From: Streptomyces sp. MMBL 11-1
Lineage (GTDB): Bacteria; Actinomycetota; Actinomycetes; Streptomycetales; Streptomycetaceae
DNA: 64,000 nt
Direction of reading: 5' to 3'
Assembly (NCBI RefSeq): GCF_028622875.1
Contig: NZ_CP117709.1
Location: 4,219,001-4,283,000, forward strand
Position numbers and translations under genes: made by a program. A model generated the notes under the pieces. That model had not been told where the DNA came from. It saw only the letters and a list, made by a program, of their open reading frames with translations, and did no database searches. Shown piece by piece: positions 35,981 to 44,380 of the stretch. Within the stretch, counting starts at the first letter, position 1. The number at the start of each line of letters is the position of its first letter.

Positions 35981-36712
35981 ATGAGCACGCGGGACACCAG
36001 GGCAAGCACCAGGGGCTCACGTCCGCGGCGCATGGGCCGGCCGCCCATGGCCGACCGGGAGGCCATCATCGCCGCGGCGCTCGGGATCGGGTTCGCCCGC
36101 CTGACGATGCCGGCCGTCGCCGAGCGGATGGGTATCTCCCACTCGACGCTCTACCGGTACTTCCCGAGCCGCGACGCGCTCGCCGCGGCCGCCGCCGACC
36201 ACGCCGTCGACGCGATCGCGTGGCCCGAGCCCGAGGACGACTGGCGCGCCTTCCTCACGGCGACCGCGTGGGCCCACTGGCAGTTGTTCGCCACCCGGCC
36301 CGGCCTGGCGCAGGAGATCACCGCGCTCCGGCTCACCGGCCCCGGGCTGGTGGGGCGCGAGAACCGGACCGGGGTCGCGCTGCTCGGCTACGGGTTCTCC
36401 GCCGAGGACTCTGTTCTCATCATGGACATGCTTGCGGAGCTGGTCACTCAGGCGTTCCTCGCCGTGCTGCCGCAGGGCAGCGACGACTCCGAGCCCGGCG
36501 ACGACTCCGAGCCCGGCGGCGGCCCCGACGAGGGGGCGGCGGCGATCGAGGCGGTCCGCCGCCGCCGCCGTGAGCTGATCGGTCCGTGGATGCACACCTT
36601 CGACCCGCGGCTGCGCGGTGTGCTGGCCGACGCCGTCGCGGGCTCGCCCGCGGCCTGGTTCGAGCGCAAGCTCGACCTCTTCCTGGACGGGGTCGCCGGC
36701 CGCCGCCACTGA
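35981..36712 (+). CDS. TetR-family transcriptional repressor
   Basis: The 243-residue protein has an N-terminal TetR HTH (REAIIAAALGIGFARLTMPAVAERMGISHSTLYRYFPSRDALAA). The C-terminal ligand domain contains WRAFLTATAWAHWQLFATRPGLAQEITALRLTGPG, typical of TetR repressors of efflux pumps. An acidic DSEPGDD repeat sits at about 165-180. GAAGGGA lies upstream of the ATG. It lies between the LuxR gene and the MFS-ABC-ABC operon, so it probably controls export in response to the product (inference). Confidence 0.88.
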   Translation: MSTRDTRASTRGSRPRRMGRPPMADREAIIAAALGIGFARLTMPAVAERMGISHSTLYRYFPSRDALAAAAADHAVDAIAWPEPEDDWRAFLTATAWAHWQLFATRPGLAQEITALRLTGPGLVGRENRTGVALLGYGFSAEDSVLIMDMLAELVTQAFLAVLPQGSDDSEPGDDSEPGGGPDEGAAAIEAVRRRRRELIGPWMHTFDPRLRGVLADAVAGSPAAWFERKLDLFLDGVAGRRH

Positions 36713-36841
36713 GCCGGTTCCGCGACGGGGCCGCCCGCCGCCGTCACTGAGCCGGATCTGCGGGCGGGGCCGCCGGGCCCCGTCACCGCGCTGTTCAGCA
36801 CACCCTCAACTCCCTTGTGAAACAGGGCTCGGCAACTTTCC

Positions 36842-36866
36842 GACACTGTGTTATAAAGTAAGTGTC
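36842..36866. promoter_or_regulatory. Operator/promoter element before the export operon
   Basis: GACACT (36842-36847) and AGTGTC (36861-36866) flank an AT-rich centre containing TTATAAAGTA, which could hold the -10 box. It stands out in a GC-rich region 250 bp upstream of the MFS gene. The rest of 36713-37119 shows no gene. Confidence 0.5.
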
Positions 36867-37119
36867 ATACGGTGCTCGGCCCGTACCTCCAGGTGCGGGC
36901 CGACTGCCGACCACTTGCCTGCACAGGGCCCGGCCCGCCGCTCCGCGGCCTGCCGGAACGGAACGCCACGTCTCACCGGGAGCGCTGACAGCGCATCAGC
37001 GGCTCCCCGGTGAACCCGCGCTTCGGGCCGACGTGCCTCCCGAGCCTCTTGCCGGGAGTCTCCATCCGGCGTGCCCGGCGCCAGCCGCTCAGACACGCTG
37101 CCAACTCAAGCGAGGACCG

Positions 37120-38556
37120 ATGTCAGACTCGGATGTCCGCGAATCCGGAGCAGAACGACCGGTGGCCGACGGGGGTGACCCCCGGCGCTGGCGCGCGCTG
37201 TGGATCATCGTCGCGGCCCAACTACTGGTCGTACTCGACGCCTCGGTGGTGAACATCGCCCTGCCGTCGGCCCAGTCGGCGCTGGAGATGTCGGACTCCA
37301 GCCGCCAATGGGTGGTCACCGCCTACTCCCTGACCTTCGGCGGGTTCCTCCTGCTCGGCGGGCGGGTGGGCGACCTCAAGGGGCGCAAGAAGCTCTTCAT
37401 CGCGGGCCTGATCGGCTTCGCGGTGGCGTCGGCCGTCGGCGGCTTCGCCGTGAACGAGGCGATGCTGCTGCTGGCCCGAGCGGCCCAGGGTGTGTCCGCC
37501 GCCTTCCTGGCGCCGGCCGCGCTGGCCCTGCTGACCACGCTCTTCACCTCGCCCGCGGAGCGCGCCAAGGCCTTCGGTATCTTCGGCGCGGCGGTCGGTA
37601 CGGGCGGCGTCGTGGGCATGATCCTGGGCGGAGTGCTCACCGAGTACCTGTCGTGGCGCTGGTGCCTCTGGTTCAACGTTCCGGTGGTCCTGCTGCTTCT
37701 CGGTCCGGCGATGCGCGGACTCACCGAGAGCAAGGGGGCCGAGTCCTCCAGGCTCGACGTGCCCGGGACCCTGACCGCGACGCTCGGCGTCGGTTCGCTG
37801 ATCTACGGCATCTCCGAGGCCGTCGAGGTCGGCTGGCTCGGCACCAGCACCCTGGTGTTCGGCGGTGCGGGTCTGCTGATCCTCGCCCTCTTCGTCGTGA
37901 TCGAGCACCGGTCGGCGGAGCCGATGATGCCGCTGCGGATCGTGCTGCACCGGGTGCGCGGCGGCGGCTACCTCGTGGTGGTCCTCATCGCGAGCGGTCT
38001 CTACGCGTACTACCTGTTCCTCACCTACTTCCTCCAACTGGTCAAGGACTACTCGGCGTTGATGACCGGCATGGCCTTCGTGCCGATCGGTGCCGGCATC
38101 CTCTTCGGCTCCATCGCGACCGGCAAGATGCTCGCCGGGGTGAGCGCGCGCGCCGTCATGATCGGCGGGCTTCTGCTCGGCGCGGCCGGGTGTGCCCTGA
38201 CCGGCACCATCCAGCCGGACACCGGTTTCTGGACCGTCCTGCTCCCCTCGCAGCTCCTGATCGGCCTCGGTATCGGTGCGGCGTTGACGACCGTCATGCG
38301 GCTCACGCTGGACGGGGTGGCGCCGGAGGAGAGCGGGGTGGCCAGTGCCCTGACGAACGCGACCCGGGAGATCGGCGGCGCGATCGGCATCTCGGCGCTC
38401 AACGTGGTCGCGATCTCCGTCGCCAACGGGGACCGCGGGAAGGACGCCATCACCGACGGTTACGCGGCGGCGTTCCTGGGCGGTGCCGGGCTGTTGCTGC
38501 TGGCGACCCTGATCGTCGTCGTCATGGGCAGGACCCGGCCCGCCGCCACCGCGTAG
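37120..38556 (+). CDS. MFS efflux transporter, DHA2 family
   Basis: The 478-residue protein is a 14-helix EmrB/QacA-type antiporter: QLLVVLDASVVNIALPSAQ in helix 1, GGRVGDLKGRKKLFIAG (motif A), and FGAAVGTGGVVGMILGGVL (motif C). The ATG at 37120 follows GAGGA (37112-37116). It is first in a tight operon with two fused ABC transporters (38- and 15-nt gaps), so the three genes probably serve export or self-resistance for the cluster product. Confidence 0.9.
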   Translation: MSDSDVRESGAERPVADGGDPRRWRALWIIVAAQLLVVLDASVVNIALPSAQSALEMSDSSRQWVVTAYSLTFGGFLLLGGRVGDLKGRKKLFIAGLIGFAVASAVGGFAVNEAMLLLARAAQGVSAAFLAPAALALLTTLFTSPAERAKAFGIFGAAVGTGGVVGMILGGVLTEYLSWRWCLWFNVPVVLLLLGPAMRGLTESKGAESSRLDVPGTLTATLGVGSLIYGISEAVEVGWLGTSTLVFGGAGLLILALFVVIEHRSAEPMMPLRIVLHRVRGGGYLVVVLIASGLYAYYLFLTYFLQLVKDYSALMTGMAFVPIGAGILFGSIATGKMLAGVSARAVMIGGLLLGAAGCALTGTIQPDTGFWTVLLPSQLLIGLGIGAALTTVMRLTLDGVAPEESGVASALTNATREIGGAIGISALNVVAISVANGDRGKDAITDGYAAAFLGGAGLLLLATLIVVVMGRTRPAATA

Positions 38557-38594
38557 GCGCGGGACGGGGAGGCACGGGACGAGGAGGCGGCCGG

Positions 38595-40385
38595 ATGGCG
38601 ACGAGCGGGGAGACCATGGAGAGTGAGGACCGGGCGGCGGGCGGACGGCCCGCCGGAGCCCTCGGGGAACTGCTGGGGCCGGTGCGCGGGCGGCTGATCC
38701 TCGGCGTCGCGCTGCAGGCCGTCGCCTCGGTCAGCTCCCTGGGGTCGTTCATCGCGATCTATCCGCTGGCCACGGCGCTGCTGGCACAGGACGACGACCG
38801 GGCGTGGCGGGTGGTGCTGTTCGCCGCCGTCACCCTGATGGTGCGGTTCGTGGCCCAGTCCCTGAGCTACCTCCTCATGCACGACGCGGACATGGAGTTC
38901 CAGCTCCGGCTGAGGCGGCGGCTCGCCCGCCGCCTCAGCCGGCTGCCGCTGGGCTGGTTCTCCTCCCGCAACAGCGCTGCGGTCAAGAAGACCCTCGCCG
39001 ACGACGTCGAGGCGCTGCACTACCTCGTCGCGCACTCGCTGCCGGATCTGACGATGGCGATCGTGGCCCCGGTCGCCTCCCTGGTCTATCTCCTGTCCCT
39101 GGACTGGCGGTTGACCCTGTTCACCCTGGTCACCATGCCGGTCTTCGGGGTGCTGTTCCGGGTGACGGGGCGGCGCAGCGGACGGCAGGGCGAGCGGCTG
39201 GGCCGGGCGATCGTCGGCGTCAACGCGGCGGTCATCGAGTTCGTGCAGGGCATCACCGTGATCAAGGCGTTCGGTCAGCGGGGCCGGGCGGACGTCCGGT
39301 ACACCGCGGCGGTCGACGACTACATGGCCACGCTGAGCGCGGTGAAGGGGCCGATCCTCCGGCTGAGTTCGATCGCGTACGCCGTGGTCAGTCCGGCCAC
39401 GATGCTGCTGGCCTCCCTCGGCGGCGGCACGCTCTTCGTCGCCGCGGGCTGGACCCGGCCGGTCGATGTGCTGCCCTTCGTCCTGCTGGGGCTGGCGATC
39501 GCCGCGCCGCTGGTCGTGGTGACCTACGCGCCGCAGGCCGTCAACCAGGCGAGGCAGGCCGCGACCCGGGTCTCGGAGTTGCTGAACACCCCGGTCCTGG
39601 CCGAGCCGGAGCGGCCGGCCCTGCCGTCCGGGAACCGGGTGCAGTTCACCGACGTGACGTTCGGCTACACCGCCGACAAGCCCGTTCTGCGGGGGTTCGG
39701 TCTCACCCTGGAGCCCGGCACCGTCACCGCGCTGGTGGGCCCCTCCGGCGCGGGCAAGTCGACCGTGGCCGCGCTGCTGCCCCGGTTCTTCGACCCGGAG
39801 CACGGGGCGGTGTCCATCGGCGGCGTCGACGTACGCGAGATGACCTCGCAGGAGCTGTACCGCCGGGTGAGCTTCGTCTTCCAGGACGTCCGGCTGCTGC
39901 GGGCCACCGTCGCCGACAACATCAGGATGGCCCGCCCCGACGCGCCGATCGCCGATGTGGAGGCGGCGGCCCGGGCCGCCCGCTGTCACGACCGCATCAT
40001 GGAACTGCCCCGGGGCTACGACTCGGTGGTCGGTGAGGACGCCCGGCTCTCCGGCGGCGAGGCCCAGCGCGTTTCCATCGCCCGCGCGCTGCTCGCCGAC
40101 ACTCCCGTCCTGGTGCTCGACGAGGCCACCGCGTTCGTCGACCCGGAGGCCGAGGCGAGCATCTACGACGCACTGTCGGTCCTGGTCGCCGGCCGCACCG
40201 TGCTCTTCGTCGCGCACCGGCTGCACACCATCGTGGAGGCCGACCAGATCGTCGTCCTGGACAAGGGGCGCGTCGTGCAACGCGGCACGCACACCGAACT
40301 GGTCGCCCGCGAGGGCCCGTACCAGGGGCTGTGGGACGCCTACACGGCGTCCGGCGCCGATCTGGCCGCGTACCCGAACCGCTGA
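38595..40385 (+). CDS. Fused ABC transporter (TM-ATPase), YbtP/IrtA-like half
   Basis: This 596-residue half-transporter has six membrane helices (about residues 30-310) and an ATPase domain with Walker A GPSGAGKSTVAALLPRF, signature RLSGGEAQRVSIARALL and Walker B TPVLVLDEATAFVDP. In the membrane part, HDADMEFQLRLRRRLARRLSRLPLGWF is the pattern of the heterodimeric siderophore transporters YbtPQ and IrtAB. Those import iron-siderophore complexes despite an exporter fold. It pairs with the next gene, so metal-complex uptake and product export are both possible. Confidence 0.9.
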   Translation: MATSGETMESEDRAAGGRPAGALGELLGPVRGRLILGVALQAVASVSSLGSFIAIYPLATALLAQDDDRAWRVVLFAAVTLMVRFVAQSLSYLLMHDADMEFQLRLRRRLARRLSRLPLGWFSSRNSAAVKKTLADDVEALHYLVAHSLPDLTMAIVAPVASLVYLLSLDWRLTLFTLVTMPVFGVLFRVTGRRSGRQGERLGRAIVGVNAAVIEFVQGITVIKAFGQRGRADVRYTAAVDDYMATLSAVKGPILRLSSIAYAVVSPATMLLASLGGGTLFVAAGWTRPVDVLPFVLLGLAIAAPLVVVTYAPQAVNQARQAATRVSELLNTPVLAEPERPALPSGNRVQFTDVTFGYTADKPVLRGFGLTLEPGTVTALVGPSGAGKSTVAALLPRFFDPEHGAVSIGGVDVREMTSQELYRRVSFVFQDVRLLRATVADNIRMARPDAPIADVEAAARAARCHDRIMELPRGYDSVVGEDARLSGGEAQRVSIARALLADTPVLVLDEATAFVDPEAEASIYDALSVLVAGRTVLFVAHRLHTIVEADQIVVLDKGRVVQRGTHTELVAREGPYQGLWDAYTASGADLAAYPNR

Positions 40386-40400
40386 CCCGGAGGGAGCACC

Positions 40401-42158
40401 GTGCACAGCCAACTCGTCCGAGTCCTCGGCTCGGAACAACTGCGCCCGATCAGGAAGCACCTGATCGCCGTGATCGTCTACGCGGTACTGCAGGGGGTCG
40501 CGTTCGCCCTGCTCGTACCGGTACTGAGCGCCCTGCTGGACGGTGACGCCGGGCGGGCGGGGGCCTGGCTGGGGCTGCTCGCCCTGGTCACCGCGGCGGC
40601 CGGCGCCGCCTACTACGTCCAGGCGCTGCTCGGCTTCACGACCGCCGTGTCCACCACGGGCCTCCTCTACCACCGGCTGGGCGAGCGGCTGGGCCGGCTC
40701 GGCGTCGGCTGGTTCTCGCGGGCCAGGCTCGGGCCCCTGACCCGGCTCGCCACGGGCGGGGTCGGCGAGGTCACCCAGCTCTTCGCCCATCTGCTGGCGC
40801 CCCTGATCATCTCCATCGTCAGCCCGCTGACCGTGCTCGCCGTCATGGTCTTCCTCGACTGGCGACTGGCCGCGGCGATGGCCGCGGCCGGGCCGCTGCT
40901 CTTCCTGGCCTACCGCTGGTCGGCGTCGGCGATCGGCCGTACCGACGCGGTCGTCGACGACGCCATGGCACGGGCCAACGACCGGATCTTCGAGTTCGCC
41001 CAAGCGCAGCCCGTCATCCGGGCCTTCGGCCGCGGGGACACCCGGAACGACCGGCTCGACCAGGAGATGGAGCGCCAGCACGACATCGGGCTCAGCCGGC
41101 TGCGGAGGGCGTCCCTGGCGCGGGGCGCCTTCGGCGCGACGGTCCAGCTCGTGGTGACAGCACTGCTCGCCCTCGCCACCGCACTGGCCCTCAACGGTTC
41201 CGTCGGCGCGGCCGAGCTGATCGCCCTCGCGGTGCTCCTCGTACGCTTCAGCGAGCCGGTCGGTGCGCTCAGCGACGCCGGGGGAGCCCTGCGGGCGGTA
41301 CGGAACCGGCTGGACCAGCTGGACGAGATCTTCCGCACGCCGCCGCTGCCGGAGCCGGACGAACCGCTGCACCCGGCCGACGCGACGATCGAGCTGTCCG
41401 ACGTCCGGTTCCGCTACCCCGGCTCCCCGGGGACCGAACCGGTACTGGACGGGGTGGACGCCCTGCTGCCCGCCAACACCATGACCGCGCTGGTCGGCCC
41501 CTCCGGGTCGGGCAAGACCACGGTCACCCGGCTGATCGCCCGCTTCTGGGACGTGGACGGCGGCTCGGTGCGGATGGGCGGAGTGGACGTCCGGGACATC
41601 GACGCCACCACCCTGGCCGCCCATGTCGCGATGGTGTTCCAGGACGTCTACCTCTTCGAGGGCACCATCGAGGACAACGTGCGCGTCGGCCGCCTCGACG
41701 CGACCGCGGACGAACTGGCGGACGCGGCCCGGCTGGCCCGGGTGGACGAGATCGTCGAGCGGCTGCCCGACGGCTGGAACACGGCCGTCGGAGAGGGCGG
41801 GGCCTCCCTCTCCGGTGGCGAACGGCAGCGGATCTCGCTGGCCAGGGCGCTGCTCAAGCGGGCGCCCGTCCTGATCCTCGACGAGGCCACCTCAGCACTC
41901 GACCCGGTCAACGAGATGGCGATCTCCGACACCCTGCGCACCCTGGCCGGGCGCTGCACCCTGCTGGTCATCGCGCACCGGCTGCCGACGGTGGTGGCCG
42001 CCGACCGGATCCTCGTCCTCCACGAGGGGAGGGTCGCCGAATCGGGGACGCACACGGATCTGCTGGCCGGGGACGGGATCTACCGGCGCTTCTGGCAGGA
42101 GCGCAGCCGGGTCCAGGGGTGGCGGCTCCGCTCCGGCGCGGACCGGGCGGGGGCGTAA
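40401..42158 (+). CDS. Fused ABC transporter (TM-ATPase), YbtQ/IrtB-like half
   Basis: The 585-residue partner of the preceding half-transporter has a membrane domain with six helices. Its ATPase has Walker A GPSGSGKTTVTRLIARF, signature SLSGGERQRISLARALL, and Walker B APVLILDEATSALDP. The segment FEFAQAQPVIRAFGRGDTRNDRLDQEMERQ matches the YbtQ/IrtB type. The GTG start lies 15 nt behind the previous stop and follows GGAGGGAG. Both halves carry complete ATPase motifs, so neither site is degenerate. Confidence 0.9.
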   Translation: MHSQLVRVLGSEQLRPIRKHLIAVIVYAVLQGVAFALLVPVLSALLDGDAGRAGAWLGLLALVTAAAGAAYYVQALLGFTTAVSTTGLLYHRLGERLGRLGVGWFSRARLGPLTRLATGGVGEVTQLFAHLLAPLIISIVSPLTVLAVMVFLDWRLAAAMAAAGPLLFLAYRWSASAIGRTDAVVDDAMARANDRIFEFAQAQPVIRAFGRGDTRNDRLDQEMERQHDIGLSRLRRASLARGAFGATVQLVVTALLALATALALNGSVGAAELIALAVLLVRFSEPVGALSDAGGALRAVRNRLDQLDEIFRTPPLPEPDEPLHPADATIELSDVRFRYPGSPGTEPVLDGVDALLPANTMTALVGPSGSGKTTVTRLIARFWDVDGGSVRMGGVDVRDIDATTLAAHVAMVFQDVYLFEGTIEDNVRVGRLDATADELADAARLARVDEIVERLPDGWNTAVGEGGASLSGGERQRISLARALLKRAPVLILDEATSALDPVNEMAISDTLRTLAGRCTLLVIAHRLPTVVAADRILVLHEGRVAESGTHTDLLAGDGIYRRFWQERSRVQGWRLRSGADRAGA

Positions 42159-42199
42159 CCGTGCCGGGCCGCCGCAACGGGCAGCCGGCGCCGGAGCGG

Positions 42200-42994
42200 T
42201 CAGGACGAGGGCGCCGGGGTGCGGGGGCGCCGCGCCGTCGTGACCTCGTCCGCCAGGAAACCGGCCACCGCCTCCAGGGTCTCGCCGGGCCGCTCCAGAT
42301 GGGGGGAGTGCCCGCAGCCCGCCGGCTCGATCAGGCGGACGGGCCCGGCGACGCCCTGCTCGATGGCGAGCAGCTGGCGGACGGTCCCGTACTGGTCGCG
42401 CTCGCCCTGGACCAGCAGGACCGGGTCCACGACCCCGCGCAGCTCGCCCTCGATGTTCCAGTCGCGGAACGCGGGGGAGAGCCAGACGTCCGCCCAGGTG
42501 TGGAAGACGGTGTCCGGATCGTCGTGGAAGCCGGCCAGCCGGCCCGCCAGCGGCCCGTTCCGGTACGACTCCCGGGCGGCCACGATCCCGGCCAGGGTCT
42601 CCGGTTCGACGAAGACGTGCGGCGCGATCAGCACCAGACCCGCCACCGGATGCCCGGCCGCGTGCAGCAGGGCGATGGACGCCCCGTCACTGTGCCCGAC
42701 GAGGACGGGGCGTTCCAGGCCGAGGCGGTCCAGCAGTTCCGGCAGGACGTCCGTGGCCTCCTCCCGCAGGTAGGAGACCGGGCGCGGGGTCCGTGCCGGG
42801 CCCGAACCGCCGTACCCGTGGCGGGAGTAGATCACCGCGGGCCGGCCGCTCGCCCGCGCGAGGGCGTCGGGGAACCGGCCCCACATCGCGACGCAGCCGA
42901 GCCCTTCGTGCAGGAACACCAGCGGGGCGAGGTCGTCCCGCCCCGCGATCCGCCGGTACTCGACGGGGCCGCGCTTCAGCTCGATCTCCGGCAC
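42200..42994 (-). CDS. Alpha/beta hydrolase of the biosynthetic operon
   Basis: The 264-residue hydrolase has oxyanion-region LVFLHEGLGCVAMWG, nucleophile elbow GHSDGAS (about residue 98), acid in VQGERDQYG, and His in GCGHSPHLERP. All triad residues are present. It resembles small soluble esterases/thioesterases, not C-C hydrolases of aromatic pathways. It is the last gene of the minus-strand operon that makes the pyrrole starter. A plausible role is release of pyrrole-2-carboxylate (or its N-hydroxy form) from the free PCP before re-activation (inference), or editing. Confidence 0.8.
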   Translation of the reverse strand: MPEIELKRGPVEYRRIAGRDDLAPLVFLHEGLGCVAMWGRFPDALARASGRPAVIYSRHGYGGSGPARTPRPVSYLREEATDVLPELLDRLGLERPVLVGHSDGASIALLHAAGHPVAGLVLIAPHVFVEPETLAGIVAARESYRNGPLAGRLAGFHDDPDTVFHTWADVWLSPAFRDWNIEGELRGVVDPVLLVQGERDQYGTVRQLLAIEQGVAGPVRLIEPAGCGHSPHLERPGETLEAVAGFLADEVTTARRPRTPAPSS

Positions 42995-43011
42995 AGCGGG
43001 TCCTCCTCCTC

Positions 43012-43097
43012 ACGGTCGGCGTTCTGGCCGCCGGCCGACGGTCTGACGGTCGGCGTTCTGGCCACCGGCCGACGGTCTGACGGTCGGCGTTCTGGCT
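43012..43097. repeat. 34-bp tandem repeat between hydrolase and dehydrogenase genes
   Basis: Units at 43012-43045 and 43046-43079 differ at one base, and a third is partial from 43080. The unit begins ACGGTCGGCGTTCTGGCC. The third unit runs into the stop codon of the dehydrogenase gene. There are no spacers of variable sequence, so it is not CRISPR. Confidence 0.85.
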
Positions 43098-44283
43098 ACC
43101 AGTCGAAGTTCTGGGCGTTGAACATGTTGAAGCCGAGCGTCGACTTGCCCACGTACTCCAGGCACTCGTCGGGCTTCGCGGGCATCACGGCACAGAACGC
43201 CGCCTCCCGCAGGAGCCGTTCCAGCGGTCCGCTGGTGCGCAGCGCGCCCGCTCCGCAGATCCGGGCGGCGCCGAGCGCGAGCCGGGGGGCGAGTTCGCCG
43301 ATGCAGTACTTCGCCGCGTGCACGGCGGTGTTGGCCTCCAGGCTTCCGCGTCCCTCGTCGACCTGTCGTGCGGCGGAGTGGACCAGGGCCCGCGCGGCCC
43401 GCAGCTCCACGGCGAGGCGGCCCACCTCGGCCTGGACGACGGGGGAGGTGCGGCGGCCCTCGTTGTCCCGGAGGAGCCGGACCATGTGCTGCAGGATCGA
43501 TTCGGCGATGCCCAGGTACGCGCCCATGTAGCCGGAGACCATCCAGTGCGGCTCCCGTACGAGCTTGAACAGGGAGAGCCCCTCGACACCGAGGAACAGC
43601 CGGTGCCGGGGGACCTCGACCTCGTTCATCGTCATGGTCGCCGTCTGGGTCCCGCGGAGCGCGGCGCCGTCCCAGACGCCGGAGAAGGCGACGCCGGGAT
43701 CGTCCCTGGAGACCACGAAGTGCGACACCTCGTCCGCCTCCGACGTGCCGTCCTCACGGGCGGCGACGACATAGTGGTCGGCGATGCCGGCCAGCGAGAC
43801 GAACGCCTTGGTGCCCTTCAGGATGTAGCCGTCGCCGGACGCCCGGTAGGTGGCCTGGAGACGGCGGAGCTTCGCCCCGGAACCCGTCTCGGAGGTCGCC
43901 GAAGCGAACATCCGCCCGTGCTCGACGACTTCGCCGAACACCCAGTCCCGGAACCGGGAGGCGCTCTCGGGAAGGCCGGTGCCGCCGGTCTCGCAGAGGG
44001 CGCCGATGGCCACGTTGTGCATGTTGAAGCCCAGGGCCGTGGCGCCGTCGCCGGTGGCGAGGGTCTCCAGGACCTTGGTGTAGTCGAGGAACGAGAGGCC
44101 CGCGCCGCCGTGCTCCCGGGGGACCAGGAGGGTCAGCAGGCCTGCCTCCCGCACCAGCCGGTAGCTGTGGTGCGGGGTGAGGGTCCCCCGGTCGACCTTC
44201 GCCGAGAGGAGCCTCAGCTCCTCGGCGGTGCTCCGTACCCGGTCGAGGAGGGGTTCCGCGGGTGGGGTGTCCGTGGCGTGCAT
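43096..44283 (-). CDS. Acyl-CoA-dehydrogenase-fold flavoprotein, possible N-hydroxylase or second oxidase
   Basis: The 395-residue protein has the ACAD three-domain fold: LVREAGLLTLLVPREHGGAGLSFLDYTKVLETLATGDGATA at the start, the FAD-contacting FASATSETGSGAKL and LKGTKAFVSLAGIADHYVV, and a C-terminal helical domain ending YVGKSTLGFNMFNAQNFDW. It lacks the Y-x-G-T/P-N-E/D end of thioester dehydrogenases. Its spacing and C terminus resemble the ACAD-like flavin monooxygenases. In a cluster with a separate prolyl-PCP dehydrogenase, pyrrole N-hydroxylation is an attractive role (inference); a second dehydrogenation is the alternative. Confidence 0.8.
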   Translation of the reverse strand: MHATDTPPAEPLLDRVRSTAEELRLLSAKVDRGTLTPHHSYRLVREAGLLTLLVPREHGGAGLSFLDYTKVLETLATGDGATALGFNMHNVAIGALCETGGTGLPESASRFRDWVFGEVVEHGRMFASATSETGSGAKLRRLQATYRASGDGYILKGTKAFVSLAGIADHYVVAAREDGTSEADEVSHFVVSRDDPGVAFSGVWDGAALRGTQTATMTMNEVEVPRHRLFLGVEGLSLFKLVREPHWMVSGYMGAYLGIAESILQHMVRLLRDNEGRRTSPVVQAEVGRLAVELRAARALVHSAARQVDEGRGSLEANTAVHAAKYCIGELAPRLALGAARICGAGALRTSGPLERLLREAAFCAVMPAKPDECLEYVGKSTLGFNMFNAQNFDW

Positions 44284-44380
44284 GTGATCCTTTCTGTCCG
44301 ATCCTGGCAGGTCTGTCCGGGGCTGCCGGGCCTGTCGGTGGCTGCCGGGCCTGTTCGGGGCTGTCCGTCCGGGCGGGAGG
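44284..44380. other. Intergenic gap with a short direct repeat
   Basis: GGCTGCCGGGCCTGT occurs at 44321 and 44340, inside a wider run of CTGTCCGGGGCTG-like units. No gene or clear terminator is visible. The two acyl-CoA-dehydrogenase-like genes flank it. Confidence 0.6.

Noticed and set aside
43012..43097. Possible CRISPR array
   Set aside because: The 34-bp units are directly abutting with no unique spacers, only 2.5 copies exist, and there are no cas genes. It is a simple tandem repeat.
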